This document shows positions 11,691 to 23,159 of a DNA stretch of 64,000 nt, in pieces (position 1 is the stretch's first letter; every line of letters starts with the position of its first letter). The notes under the pieces are model-generated. The model was not told the origin of the DNA. It saw nothing but the letters and a program-made list of their open reading frames with translations, and did no database searches. The position numbers and the translations under genes were made by a program. This stretch comes from Aegilops tauschii subsp. strangulata (taxonomy: Eukaryota > Streptophyta > Magnoliopsida > Poales > Poaceae), in NCBI RefSeq assembly GCF_002575655.3, contig NC_053035.3, positions 91,289,322 through 91,353,321 on the forward strand, given 5' to 3'.

Positions 11691-14600
11691 CGCCTACGTC
11701 GTCTTCACAAGCCAAGTTGAAGACAAGCGTAGTCGGCGCCGTCAGCACCAAGAGGTCAACGCAGTCGCCTCTAGCACCCCCGAGTTCATGCACTGGTCTG
11801 AGAAGCCCATCAACTGGAGCCAGGCCGACCACCCAGAGGTGATGCCATCCCCTGGCTGCTATGCACTAGTCTTGGATGTCACCCTCGCGACGGAGAGGCG
11901 AGCTGCCCGATTCTCCCGCGTCCTGATTGATGGCGGAAGCAGTATCAATATACTGTACCGCGATACCATGGAGAAGCTGAACATCAAGGCGAAGCAGCTC
12001 ATCCCAAGCCGGACCGTGTTCCATGGCATCGTGCCCGGCATGTCTTGTTCCCCAATCGGCAAGATCAAGATGGATGTTCTCTTCAGAGACAAGATCATTT
12101 TTGCCGAGAAGCTATCTGGTTTGAGGTAGTGGATCTGGAGACCCCTACCATGTTTTGCTTGGCCGACCTGCTCTGGCCAAGTTCATGGATGTGCCCCACT
12201 ACGCCTACCTAAAGATGAAGATGCCGAGCTCGAAGGGGATCATCACTGTAGCCGGCGACTACAAGAAGTCCATCGAGTATGCTCTGGCCAGCAGTCGGCT
12301 GGCCGAGTCCCTCGTAGTGGCAGAAGAGAAGAAGATGTTGGAACGGGTTGTGTCCATGGCCGGCAAGCAGCCGGCCTTGTCCCCCAACCCCAAAGATTAT
12401 GATGCGCAGGGCTCCTTGCAGCCGGCCAAGGAGACGAAGAAGATACCTCTGGACCCGGAGAACCCGGAAAGGTTTGCTGTCATTGGGGTAAACCTGGACA
12501 GTAAATAGGAAGGCGAGCTCGTCGACTTCCTCCGTGAGAATCGAGACATCTTTGAATGGTCCCCAAAGGACATGCCAGGTGTCCCGAAGGATTTCGCCGA
12601 GCACAAATTACACGTCCGAGCCGACGCGAAGCCGGTCAAGCAGCCCCTCCGCCGACTGTCAGAAGAGAAGCGAAGAATCGTAGGAGAAGAGATAGCCCGG
12701 CTCCTCGCTGCTGGCTTTATTATGGAAGTATTTTTTCCAGAGTGGCTTGCCAACCCAGTCTTGGTATTGAAGAAGAACAACAAGTGGCGCATGTGTATAG
12801 ACTACACCAGCCTCAACAAGGGCTGCCCCAAAGATCCATTCGCTTTGCCACGGATTGACCAAGTGATAGACTCCACGGCCGGATGCGAGCTGTTGAGTTT
12901 TTTGGATGCCTACTCAGGGTACCATCAAATCAAGTTGGACCCAGCAGACCGCCTGAAGACTGCCTTCATCACACCATTCGGAGCTTTCTGTTACCTGACT
13001 ATGACATTCGGCTTAAGGAATGCCGGTGCCACTTTTCAGCGTTGCATGCAGAAATGCCTCCTCAAGCAACTCGGCAGAAATGCCCACGTCTACGTAGACG
13101 ATATTGTGGTGAAGACAGAGAAGCGCGGCACCCTGCTGGAGGACCTCAAAGAAACATTTTCCAAGTTGCGCCGATTCCAGATCAAGCTCAACCCCGAGAA
13201 ATGCGTGTTCGGAGTACCGGCCGGCCAGCTGCTAGGCTTTCTGGTCACCGAACGCGGCATCGAGTGCAACCCTGTGAAGATCAAGGCCATCGAGAGGATG
13301 GAGATTCCCACCAAATTGCGAGATGTGCAGAAGTTCACTGGGTGCCTAGCCTCCTTAAACCGCTTTATCAGCCGGCTAGGAGAGAAGGCCCTCCCCCTGT
13401 ACCGACTCATGAAGAAATCCACTCATTTCGAGTGGAATGACCAAGCCGACCAAGCCTTCCATGAGTTGAAGAAAATGCTGACTACTCCACCTGTCCTGGC
13501 GGCGCCGACTGAGAAGGAGCCCATGCTCCTTTACATTGCCGCGACTAGCCGAGTGGTCAGTACAGTTGTCGTGGTCCAGCGCCCGGAACAAGGCCGAGCC
13601 CAGCTAGTCCAAAGGCCGGTGTATTATCTAAGTGAAGTACTATCCAGCTCAAAGCAAAACTACCCGCATTACCAGAAGATGTGCTATGGGGTGTACTTTG
13701 CCGCCAAGAAGCTGAAGTCCTACTTCCAAGAGCATCCCATCACAGTCGTGTGCACCACCCCGCTTGCCGAGATCATAGGCAGCCGGGATGCATCCGGCCG
13801 GGTGGCTAAATGGGCCATTGCATTGGCACCGTACACATCTTCTACCAACCCCACACCGCCATCAAGTCCCAAGCGTTGGCCGACTTCCTCGTCGACTGGG
13901 CCGAGACCCAGTACCTACCGCCGGCTCCCGACTCTACCCATTGGAGGATGCACTTCGACGGGTCCAAGATGCGCACCGGCTTGGGAGCCGGCATCGTCCT
14001 CACCTCTCCCAAAGGCGACAAACTCAGATACATGCTGCAAATCCACTTCGCCGCCTCCAACAACGTGGCCGAGTACGAGGCGCTCATACATGGGCTCCGG
14101 CTAGCCAAAGAACTCGGCATACGCCAGATCCTGTGTTATGGTGACTCAGACTTGGTGGTCCAGCAGTCATCTGGCGACTGGGACGCCAAGGATGCAAACA
14201 TGGGGAGCTATCGATTCCTCGTCCAGCAGATCAGTGGGTACTTCGAAGGGTGCGAGTTCCTTCACGTACCAAGGGACGACAACGACCAAGCAGATGCCCT
14301 GGCACGGATCGGCTCCACCCGACAGGCCATACTAACCGGTGTCTCCCTCCAGCGCCTCCTCAAGCCGCCTGTCAAGCCGTCTCCAGAGTCGGACTCTATC
14401 TTCGTACCGCCTGCCCCCGATGCAGCCGGATCCGACTGGAGGAACCCCGCAGGCGGCACGGGGACTTTGACAACCGGCCCGGGGACTGCCGTAGTCGCAC
14501 TCGGCTCGGGGACTTCAGAACCCGGCCCGGGGACTGCAGCAGTCGGCCCGGGGACTGCAGCAACACAAGAAGCGGTGGCCGACTCCAATTCCACGCCACT

Positions 14601-15927
14601 CGACCCACCCACCCGAGTCATGGTGGCCGTACTAACAGTAGAAGAAGTCACAGCTCCATCATGGGCCCAGCCCATCCTCAAATTCCTAGTCAACAGAGAG
14701 CTGCCGGCTGATGAGATCTTAGCAAGACTAGTGCAACGGCGAGCCGGAGCATATGCAGTAATAAACAGAGAGCTTGTCAAGCGCAGTGTCACTGGAGTCT
14801 TCCAGCGCTGCATCGAGCCAGAGAAAGGAGTGGCAATCCTCAAGGATATCCATCAAGGCGAATGCGGCCACCACGCAGCCTCAAGATCACTTGTGGCCAA
14901 AGCTTTCCGCCACGGTTTCTTTTGGCCGACTGCTTTGGAAGATGCCAAAGAGATAGTCAAGAGCTGCAGAGGATGCCAAGTCTTCAGTTCCAATCAACAC
15001 CTGCCGGCTTCTGCACTCAAGACCATTCCCCTCACCTGACCCTTTGCCATCTCAGGACTGGACATGGTGGGCCCATTCAAGACAGCCCGCGGCGGCTTGA
15101 CACATCTGCTTGTCCCCGTGGACAAGTTTACAAAGTGGATCGAAGCGAAGCCGATCAAGAAGCTGAACGGGCCGACTGCCGTGACGTTCGTCACCGACAT
15201 CACTACTCGGTACGGCGTACCGCACAGCATCATCACTGACAATGGCGCAAACTTTGCCAAAGGAGCACTGGCACGTTTCTGCGCGATGCAGGGTATCCGA
15301 CTGGACTTAGCGTCCGTTGCCCACCCGCAGTCAAACGGCCAGGTCGAGCGAGCAAATGGACGCATCCTCTCCGGCATCAAGCCCCGACTGGTCGTACCAC
15401 TGGGGCGATCGGCCGGCTGCTGGCTCGATGAGCTGCCGGCTGTCCTCTGGAGTCTGCGTACTACCCCTAACAAGTCAATCGGCTTCACTCCGTTCTTCCT
15501 TGTATATGGTGCCGAGGCTGTCATCCCAACCGACATCGAGTTCGACTCGCCTCGGGTCACCATGTACACGGAGGCGGAGGCCAAGGAAGCGCGAGAAGAC
15601 GGTGTCGACCTGCTGGAAGAAGGCCGGCTGTTAGCACTCAGCCGGTCCGCCATTTACCAGCAGGGGTTGCGCCGTTACCACAACCGCAAGGTCAAGCCAA
15701 GATCTTTCCAGGAGGGCGACCTTGTGCTTCGGCTGATCCAGCGAACAGCCGGCCAGCACAAGCTCTCGGCCCCTTGGGAAGGCCCTTTCGTCATCAGCAA
15801 GGCACTAGGCAACGACTCCTACTACCCGATCGACGCGCAAAAACCAAGAGCACGCAAGAGGGATGATTCTGGCAAGGAGTCGGAGCGACCATGGAATGCG
15901 AACCTCCTGAGAAGATTTTACAGTTAA
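11691..15927 (+). pseudogene. pol: Broken pol of E2: PR-RT-RH-aRH-integrase
   Basis: Polyprotein of a Tat/Retand element. Protease motif is LIDGGSSINILY (about 11,925). RT includes DYTSLNKGCPKD and YVDDIVVK (about 13,090). A gypsy RNase H follows, then a second archaeal-type RNase H (WRMHFDGSK, NNVAEYEALIHGL, DSDLVVQQ, ADALAR; about 13,940-14,310). The integrase has an HHCC finger (about 14,850-14,975) and DDE residues in GLDMVGPF, ITDNGANF and GQVERANGR. Breaks: frameshift near 12,120, TAG at 12506-12508, frameshift near 13,840, TGA at 15037-15039. A repeat-rich linker separates the second RNase H from integrase. No chromodomain is seen. Confidence 0.92.
14457..14565 (+). repeat. Tandem PGT-type repeats inside E2 pol
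   Basis: Four to five imperfect copies of a unit containing CGGCCCGGGGACT, in frame, encode a Gly/Pro/Thr repeat (GPGTA-like) between archaeal RNase H and integrase. The nucleotide unit resembles the element's own polypurine tract (see the GGGGACT finding). Confidence 0.75.
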
Positions 15928-16723
15928 AAGCAGTATGTATCATGCTACCCTTCTGTATTAAGTACGAAAACAACAGGCCCCCCGAGGGGCACTTGGGGAC
16001 TGCCTTCATTTATCTATGAGTGACGAGTGTCATATCCATGAATGTATTATTACATTTGATTTTCTGTCTGGCACCGGGTTCGACTAGTCGGCCCGGGGAC
16101 TGGCCGCCTTAAGCTATATTAAAAAGTTCAACCTGAAGTCAGACAAGTAGTGTGCCGGCTCCCGAGTCCTCTCTTGTTGAAAGTCGCAGCTCGAAGAACC
16201 GACTGTCCGACTAGCAAGAGCCAAGGCAGAAAGGATGCCCACACGAAAAACGGCTAAGGACTAATGAACTTGTATAGCGAAAAGACGGCCTCCAACCACG
16301 CTTGCCGGCTGTCAAAACAGCCGGCTGGCCGGCTTCCCAAACACTTCGCTATAATCCAACAAAGCTAGAGTACTTGCCCTCCCAACTGGCCAAGCACTTC
16401 TCCAGCCACAGATTGCAGAGCAATTGTCCGACTGGGGAGGCGGCAACCAAGGGAGGGCGGCAAAGGAAACAGCAGAAGGATGAAAAGCAAAGAACAAGGA
16501 AAAGCCAAACACATGCATAGTCATATCTACATATAAAGCCCCCAACAGGCCAGCAATCAACATAGATCGAATACACCCCCAGTGGGTGGAATTGTGCAAA
16601 CTTAACAAAATATTGTTCTAAAAGCGATAAGGCAGGAAAATAAAGATAGCAGACTAGACTAAAGGCGCGGTGTGAGCCGGATTGGTCGGTGGAGACGGCG
16701 TCACCAGCTGAAGGAGTGGCCGG
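15928..16723. other. Spacer between E2 pol and antisense gene
   Basis: Non-coding sequence with two more GGGGACT motifs (about 15,993 and 16,091). It would hold the 3' ends of both converging transcripts. No gene is recognised. Confidence 0.6.
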
Positions 16724-19700
16724 CTAGCGGGTCTCGGCTTGATCATCGCCGGCGACAGGCGGTGCACCCGCGCGTGCCGTGTTGCTGGAGGCACGGTCAA
16801 GCTGAGGCTGGCCGGCCGCTCCACCATCCGGCCCGGCGTCTTCACCCTCCTCCTCCTCCTCTTCGCCCTCGTCGCTGGAGTCGATCTCCTCCGCTGAGTC
16901 TTCGCTGTCTGCCGGGTTCAGCCCGAACCATTCCTCCGGCTGGGCAACATCGTTGTCGTCCACCTCAGGGGCGAAGGCGCTGGTGTCGGTGTAGTCGGCG
17001 ATCACTGAAGCCCGCCGGATGATAGCCGGCCGCGCCGGCTCCAGCTCCGTGTCGGCCTGCTGCCGCCAGGTGGCCAGCTGGTCCAGACTCAGCCCGGGAT
17101 ACCAGGCCTTGACGAACTCCAGCGCCCGCCTGGCGCCGGACCGAGCCGCCGAAGCCTTCCAGGCTTCGAAGCGGCCGACCGCCACCTCCAGCCAGTCGGC
17201 AGTCCGACTGGGGGTACGGGGAACCACTTCGCCAGGCCAGAGGGCGGCCAACATCTGCGCCCCGACACGTTGAAGCCGGCGGAGCAGGCGATGAGCCGGC
17301 TGGAGGCGGGCCTGGATCGCCAAGAGCTGCTCCTCCAGCGACCGGCGAGCGTTTGGCGCAATCTCGGCGCCAGCCTGCCTCTGTGCCTCGCGGCGAGCCT
17401 CGATGATCTGGTTGGCAGCGGTAGAATAGCCAGGGAAGTACTCTGCGCAAGAAAGAAAGAGAAAGAAGAGAAAACACCAAGTCAGAAAACGAGCCAAAAA
17501 CGGCAAGCGGCAAGAAAGGACGAAGAAGAAGGCGGCTTACCATCAACCAAATCTTCGATCTGGCCATAGCCATTGATCAGCGTCTGCTTCACTTCGGCCC
17601 AGCTAGCCGCCTCTGTCTCGTACTCGGCCTGGAGGGCGGCCTCGCTGTCCTGCACCGCCTTCAGGGCCGCCTTGTGGCCCTCCTCCTGGTCGGCAACCTC
17701 TTGGCCAGGCGGTCACGCTCCTGCGCCAAGGTGGCAAACTCGGCCTCCTTAGCACGAAGGGCGGCCTGAGACCCTCCCAGCTGCTCCCTTAGACTGGCGT
17801 TGGCCGCTGCAGGGATGGCAGAGAAAGAAGAAGCAATAAGAAGAAGTCGTCAAGGAAGATCCGACCCGACTGCTCAGCAGTCGGCCCGAATCTCGGGGAC
17901 TACACCCAGTGGGTGCGCTGACGCGCCCCCACGTGAGATAAAGGACGAAGCACTTACCCTGGCTCTCAGATAGGTCAGCGGTCTTCTGGGTCAGCTCCCG
18001 AGCCTGGGAGTTGAAGGCAGCCGCGCGGAGGTTGTGGTAGTCCTGCAAGACAGGCAGAAGAGCGAAATAAGAGCAAGAATAGCAAAACTAGATCCGCTAA
18101 GAAGTTCCAAGCCGCCTGCTCAGCAGCCGACTCGGAACTCGGGGACTACACCCAGTGGGTGCGCTGACGCACCCCCACGGAAGAAACCAAGATCAAAAAA
18201 GCAAGACAAGAAGACTAACCCGGATGGCCACCCGCGTCGCAAGGAACTCGGCGTTGTACTTCCTCAGCGCCGCAGCCTGGGCTTGAAGCCGGGTCCGGAC
18301 GTCCTGCGCGGCCACATTCATCACGGCCGTCCCTCCGCCTGGCGTCCACCCCGAGCTGGCGCTGGCCGCCTCCATAACCTGGGCCGACGAGCTGGAGCCC
18401 GCGGCCGGCTGCGGCTCCGATGCAGCCTTCTGCGGCTCTGATGCGGCCTTCCCCGTGCGCTGGCGCGACGGTGTCCGGACCACCAGATCAGTCCTCGCGG
18501 CCGGCTCGCCCCCGGCCGATTGCACAGGCGGCAGGTCAGGCCGGACGCCTTGAGTCGCCCCAGTCGGCGGGGCCGGTGCCGCCACCCTCTCCAGGATGAC
18601 GACGTCGTCCTCCCTCTCCAGCCTCGGCTGGTCACCGCCGGCTTCTTCTGGCGAGGGCTCTGGGGCCCCAAGCGCCGCGACGCGCAGTGGGGTGACCAGC
18701 AAGGCCCCCTCCGCCATCACCGCAGCCGCAGCCTCCGCTTGGGCCTTGGCCGCGGCGTCAGCGCGCGCCTTCGCCGCCTCCTCCTCCTGCGCCGCCTTGG
18801 CGGCGGCCGCCCTCAATGCCTCCGCCTCCCGCTCCTCACGCGCCTCCCTCGCGTTCCGCTCCATTGCCGCCTGAAGATCGGCACGGGGGTCCACGCGGCG
18901 AGTAGTGCTCCCAGATCCTCCCAGCGACCCAACGACGGAGGCGGCAGCAACCCGCTTGAGCGACAATGGAGCCCTAGTTTTTTGGAGAAAGGACAAGGAC
19001 TCAGGAACTACCAGAGAAAAGAAAAAAGAATACACGAAGGAGTATATACTTACGCCAACACCGTATGCAGCTGCCTCACCGCCTTGCGGAAGCAGGCCGC
19101 CTTTGCGGCCGCCTCCTCCCGCCTGGTCGCCGCTGCCCCGCCTCTGGGCTTCTTCGGCTGACTGCCGAACAAGCCCGGCGTGGCACGACGCTTTTGCCCG
19201 CCGCCCCGAGCAGGCGGCGCGGCGGAGGAACCCGCGCCATGGCCAGGCGTCGGCTGGCGGCGTGGGACGACTTCCGCCTCGTCATCGTCCGGCCAGTCGT
19301 CGAAGCTGACTCCAAGCCCGGAGCCGCCTGCCTCGCCGCCGGCTTGGCCACCGCCCGCCTCGGTCTTGTCGTCCATGGCGGCCGCCCCCAAGTCGGAGTC
19401 CTCCAGATCGTGCTCCGCCCGGTCGGGGACGAATCGGCGCTCCGCGTCCGACCCGCCTGCAGGCCGAAGAAGAGGGCTCTGTCGAGACAAGCCAACTAGT
19501 CAGAGTCGGCCAAAAGGAACTCGGCGACAAAACTGAGAGAGGAGAAAGAGAAAAAGAGAACATACCGTGGGCGGCGGGTGAACTCGGCAATATGGCTCCT
19601 TGCCAAACTGCCACTCTACGGAGAGCTTGCAGTTCGCAAGGTAGTTCACCATATGGGCCACTTCGTCGTGCGGCATGTCTTTGGTGCACATCCGACTCGG

Positions 19701-20453
19701 ATCGAGCTGGCCGCTCATCTGACAGATCAGATGAGGGCGGCTCTGGAGCGGAAGCACCCGGCGCGTGATGAAGGCGGCCAGCAGGTCAGGCCCCGATAAG
19801 CCCTCCGACTGGATCATCACCCGCAGTCGGGCGACAGCCGCGGCTCCAGCCGGCGTCAGCGTCACGGCCCGATAGGACCACTAGGGCCGCCTGCCCGCCG
19901 GTGGGCCGGCTTCGTAAGCCGGTAAATTGACGTAGTCGCCTTGCGGGGCGACGTTCTTCACATAGAAGTACGACTTCTGTCATAGCTTCACCGACTGGAT
20001 CAGCGTGATGACGGGGAAGGGGTTGTCGTCAGTCACCCTCCGCATCGCGATGAAGGGACCACTCTGAGCCGGCACGCCCTGCATGCGCGTGCCCAGCTTG
20101 GACTGGAAGAACTCCCCCCAGAGCTTGAGGGTGGGAAGGACGCCGAGGTAGCCTTCGCACAAGGTGACGAAGGCGGACAGCAGCACCACCGTGTTCGGGG
20201 TGAGGTGGTGCGGCTGGTGTTGGTAGAACTCGAGAAAGGAGCGGAAGAAGGCGCTCGCGGGCAAGCCGATGCCGCGCAAGAAATGCGAGCGGAAGACTAC
20301 CCGCTCGCCTTCCTCCGGCTCCGGCGTGATCTCCTTCTCCGGCGCGAGACGAACCCGCACCTTGTCCGCGCCGGGCAGCCGCCGCGTCTAGCGGAGGAAC
20401 TCGACGTGATCCTCGTGGACGTTGGAGCCGTCCCAATCCCCGCCGTACTGCAT
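16724..20453 (-). pseudogene. Six-exon antisense gene of E2 (Retand aORF)
   Basis: Gene on the strand opposite gag-pol, between pol and the 3' LTR. Exons by splice consensus and frame: 20453-19566, 19478-19054, 18973-18220, 18042-17958, 17806-17541, 17442-16724. All five introns are GT-AG and phases fit (0, 2, 0, 1, 1). Exon 1 carries a domain like that annotated as 'putative gypsy type transposon' (FLRGIGLPAS, LTPNTVVLLSAFVTLCEGYLGV). Exon 3 is Ala/Glu-rich, probably coiled coil; exon 6 ends in a Glu run before TAG. About 1,045 codons. Breaks: TAG at 20388-20390, TGA at 19980-19982, TAG at 19881-19883, frameshift near 17,704. Function unknown; sheltered splice sites suggest it was once expressed. 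Confidence 0.8.
17868..18180. repeat. Repeated PPT-like/hairpin block in two introns
   Basis: Near-identical blocks at about 17,868-17,935 and 18,110-18,180 lie in consecutive introns of the antisense gene. Each has CTCGGGGACTAC, then CCCAGTGGGTGCGCTGACGC and a C-run, so GTGGGTGCG can pair with CGCACCCCCAC as a hairpin. The first part copies the 3' PPT of the element (CTTTGGGGACTAC). Confidence 0.7.
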
Positions 20454-20577
20454 CGCGGCGTAGGGCTGGCGAGAGTGAGCGCGGCGGCGTAGAATCGAGT
20501 GGTAGAACGGTGCGGCGGCGAGGCGCTATTGCAATAAAGAGCAGAAGGAAGAAGATGGCTGAGAGGAGAGGGGCGTG

Positions 20578-20620
20578 CGAGCGCCTGCCGCTTCCCTCCT
20601 CCCCCTACTTATAGCTTTGC
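20578..20620 (-). promoter_or_regulatory. TATA promoter of the E2 antisense gene
   Basis: On the minus strand GCTATAAGTAGGGGGAG (about 20,620-20,604) is a good plant TATA box. It lies about 150-160 bp upstream of the antisense ATG (20451-20453), with a C/T-rich leader between, as expected for a real plant 5' UTR. Confidence 0.6.
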
Positions 20621-21050
20621 ACGGCGAAGCCGAGGAGGCGAGGCGTGGGGTGGGACGTGGGATTAACTGCACCCACTCCCCCCACGCCCCGCGATTATTA
20701 CGCCCTAAAGGCGTGCCGAAACCGCCGCAGGAAGACGTGCGGGCGGCTTTGGGCCGCAGAGAATCCGTGCCTGGGCCCGGGCGTAGGAGTGGTGGGCCCC
20801 TGACCTGCGGCGACGTCTCGTCGCGCGCGTGGGATGGCCGGCTTTTTAGCCAAGGGATGCCACGTGTTTCGCAGGCGGCAAGTGGCCGGCCCGCGGCCCG
20901 GTGCGCGCGCCGGCAGACTCCCGCCCTCCGGCTTCAAAAAAATTCGCCAAGACGGCCCGCCAAGCCGAAGCCGGCTCCCAGCTGCCGGCTTGTCAAGATA
21001 GGAAGCTGGCCGAGCTTCTCGACTCCCACCCCACCTCGAAGCTCAATCAG
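20621..21050 (-). other. Upstream region of the E2 antisense gene
   Basis: GC-rich sequence between the 3' LTR and the antisense TATA box, with several AGCCGGC-type words. It would hold upstream elements of the antisense promoter. No ORF in it looks real. Confidence 0.45.
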
Positions 21051-21063
21051 CTTTGGGGACTAC
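21050..21063 (+). other. 3' polypurine tract of E2
   Basis: GCTTTGGGGACTAC immediately precedes the LTR start TGTCGGAG; this is the plus-strand primer site for reverse transcription. Confidence 0.85.
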
Positions 21064-22136
21064 TGTCGGAGTAAATAGCCACGGGTGGCCGAGAAACCTC
21101 CCCCAAGATAGCTACGAGATGGCCGACTCCAGGAAGCCGGCACCAAAAGGACCGACTCCCAAAAGCCGGCCATGAAGAACGCCGACTCCAAGAAGCCGGC
21201 CAAGATCGCACCCACCAAGACTGTGCCCACATAACGGTGAAAAGACGGGGCATGGTCGCAGTACGGCCCACTACCCCCGAATCCCGAAGCAGGCATGGCC
21301 ACAGGACGCCGTACGGGTCAGCCATCTCCCGTCCGGCTCGGCACTGTAGCCATGTTGGCCTCAACGTCATCCACGACAGATGCCAGTACGGCCCGCGGGC
21401 GGTGGGCCCCTTTAGTCAGAGAGATGCACGAAGGCGGCCCGGCCTCCCCCAGTCGGCCAGGGGCGTAGCCGGCCCTCGGGAGCCGGCTACCCCCTCCCTC
21501 GAAACATGTGCCACATTAAGGACACAAGACGAGGTAAGGCTACAGTGAGGGCCTGCAAGGCGGCGCACTGTAGCCACTCTTACCTCGACAAAGCCCTCGT
21601 CATCAGGGGCAAGGCAATAGTAACCAGCCGCCGACAAGACCCCCAAGCGGTGGGGCCGGCCTGTCGACCAAGAGGCCGGCAGCCGGCGGGACCCACCAGT
21701 CGGCGGGCCCCGATGGCCGGCGGAGAAGCCGGCGAACACAGACACTGACGGCTGGGACCCGCGCTCAGCCGAATTACAATTCTACCCCCGGGGGTAGGCC
21801 TATATAAACCCCCCGGGGCACCCATGCAAAGGGTTGGTCTCATAGAGTAACACACACACCATATAGAGAGGAAAGGGAGAGCTAGCCCTGCTCTTCTTCT
21901 CCCTCGAATCCGACAGCTCAAGGAGCACTTGTAGCTACTCGTTTTGGTCTAGTGATCATGCGGAGACCCCGCAGAGCAGGACTAGGGGTGTTATCTCCAC
22001 GGAGAGCCCCGAACCTGGGTAAGATTCGCCGGCGTGCATGTCTTCGCCTCATCCCGTTTCCAGGCACCGGCGACGTCTTACTGGCTCCCACAATGATAAG
22101 CCACCCGTTGGCATATGTCGCACCTACCACCAGACA
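21064..22136 (+). repeat. 3' LTR of E2 (1,073 bp)
   Basis: Begins TGTCGGAGTAAATAG and ends CACCAGACA. TATA box TATATAAA is at 21801-21808. The last 336 bp match 9165-9499. U3 contains short tandem repeats (21118-21205). Flank GTGAT follows as the expected TSD. Confidence 0.92.
21118..21205 (+). repeat. Tandem repeats in U3 of the E2 LTR
   Basis: Three imperfect copies of a unit of about 28-30 bp built on GCCGACTCC plus AGAAGCCGGC. In LTRs such repeats often lie in enhancer regions; that role is inference here. Confidence 0.6.
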
Positions 22137-22617
22137 GTGATGCCTATATACATGATCATACCTAGATATTCTCATAACTATGCTCAATTCTGTCAATTGC
22201 TCAACAGTAATTTGTTCACCCACCGTAAAATACTTATGCTCTTGAGAGAAGCCACTAATGAAACCTATGGCCCCTGGGTCTATCTTCATCATATTAATCT
22301 TCCAACACTTAGTTATTTCCTTTCCTCTTTACTTTGCTTTTATTTTACTTTGCATCTTTATCACAAATATACCAAAAATATTATCCTATCATATCTATCA
22401 GATCTCACTCTCGTAAGTGACCGTGAAGGGATTGACAACCCCTTATCGCGTTGGTTGCAAGGATTTATTTGTTTTGTGTAGGTGCGAGGGACTTGCGCGT
22501 AGCCTCCTACTGGATTGATACCTTGGTTCTCAAAAACTGAGGGAAATACTTACGCTACTTTGCTGCATCACCCTTTCCTCTTCATGGGAAAACCAACGCA
22601 GTGCTCAAGAGGTAGCA
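22137..22617 (+). repeat. E5: right end of an Athila-type LTR
   Basis: AT-rich sequence followed by a block (CGTGAAGGGATTGACAACCC ... TTGGTTCTCAAAAACTGAGG) that I recognise from the end of Triticeae Athila-type LTRs. It stops at a terminal GTAGCA (22617), after which E3 sequence resumes. CTGAC (22618-22622) would be its right TSD. The rest of the LTR lies left, beyond E2. It cannot be told from this window whether it is a solo LTR or a 3' LTR. Confidence 0.65.
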
Positions 22618-23154
22618 CTGACGTACACATCTTTACATATGTACGTCCACTATACCTGGGGGCTTCTTGAACAGAAGCTTGTCAACATTATTTGCTGAGC
22701 GTCAAGCTCATCATACATACGCGTTTTTCCCGTGTGTCTTTTCTTCACCATTATATGCATCGATATGACTTAAGTTTTGGCCAAGCTGAGTTGCCTGGCT
22801 CCTGTGCTTACCCCTGCGTTCCCAATTGTTCGGCTAGGTGGTAAAGGGAGCACCTCTGCGATTGTTACTGCCGGGTCATCCGGATGTGTACCTCAGACTG
22901 GGTGAAGCCGAAAGCTAGCATTCTTAAGGGAATATTCGGTCGGTGGATGAAAAATATTCTTTGCACTCACTCTATTGTGAACCCCCAGAAGCTATACACA
23001 CTATGATTTTTACATCACAATTCAGACATGTCTTCTAATGCATGCACACCCAGGGAAAGGAACCCTTAACGGAACTATTCTCCCTGGAAGATGTTTCTTA
23101 CAATCTCAATGTAATATAACATAACTAGCCGGATACAACTTGTCTGTTCAAGCA
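22618..23154. other. E3 spacer left of the Angela insertion
   Basis: Non-coding DNA that continues, across the Angela element, into 31742 onward (CAAGCAACTAT then GACCCCTACGC). By position it is the spacer between pol and antisense gene. No ORF of note. Confidence 0.5.
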
Positions 23155-23159
23155 ACTAT
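23155..23159. repeat. Target site duplication of the Angela-like element, left copy
   Basis: ACTAT, identical to 31737-31741 on the other side. Confidence 0.95.

Larger units (their letters stand above)
9165..22136 (+). mobile_element. E2: Retand/Tat-type gypsy element with antisense gene
   Basis: Element of about 13 kb with the E1 insertion at its left end. Parts: truncated 5' LTR, PBS, gag, pol with two RNase H domains, a long antisense gene between pol and 3' LTR, PPT, and full 3' LTR. Archaeal-type second RNase H and an antisense ORF are hallmarks of the Tat/Retand group. It lies in an Athila-type LTR (E5). The expected right TSD is GTGAT (22137-22141); the left copy is outside. The shared 335 bp of the two LTRs differ by about 6 substitutions and one indel (my count). 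Confidence 0.88.

Noticed and set aside
17868..18180. Two spaced repeats resembling a CRISPR pair
   Set aside because: Only two units, in a plant retrotransposon intron, with no further units.
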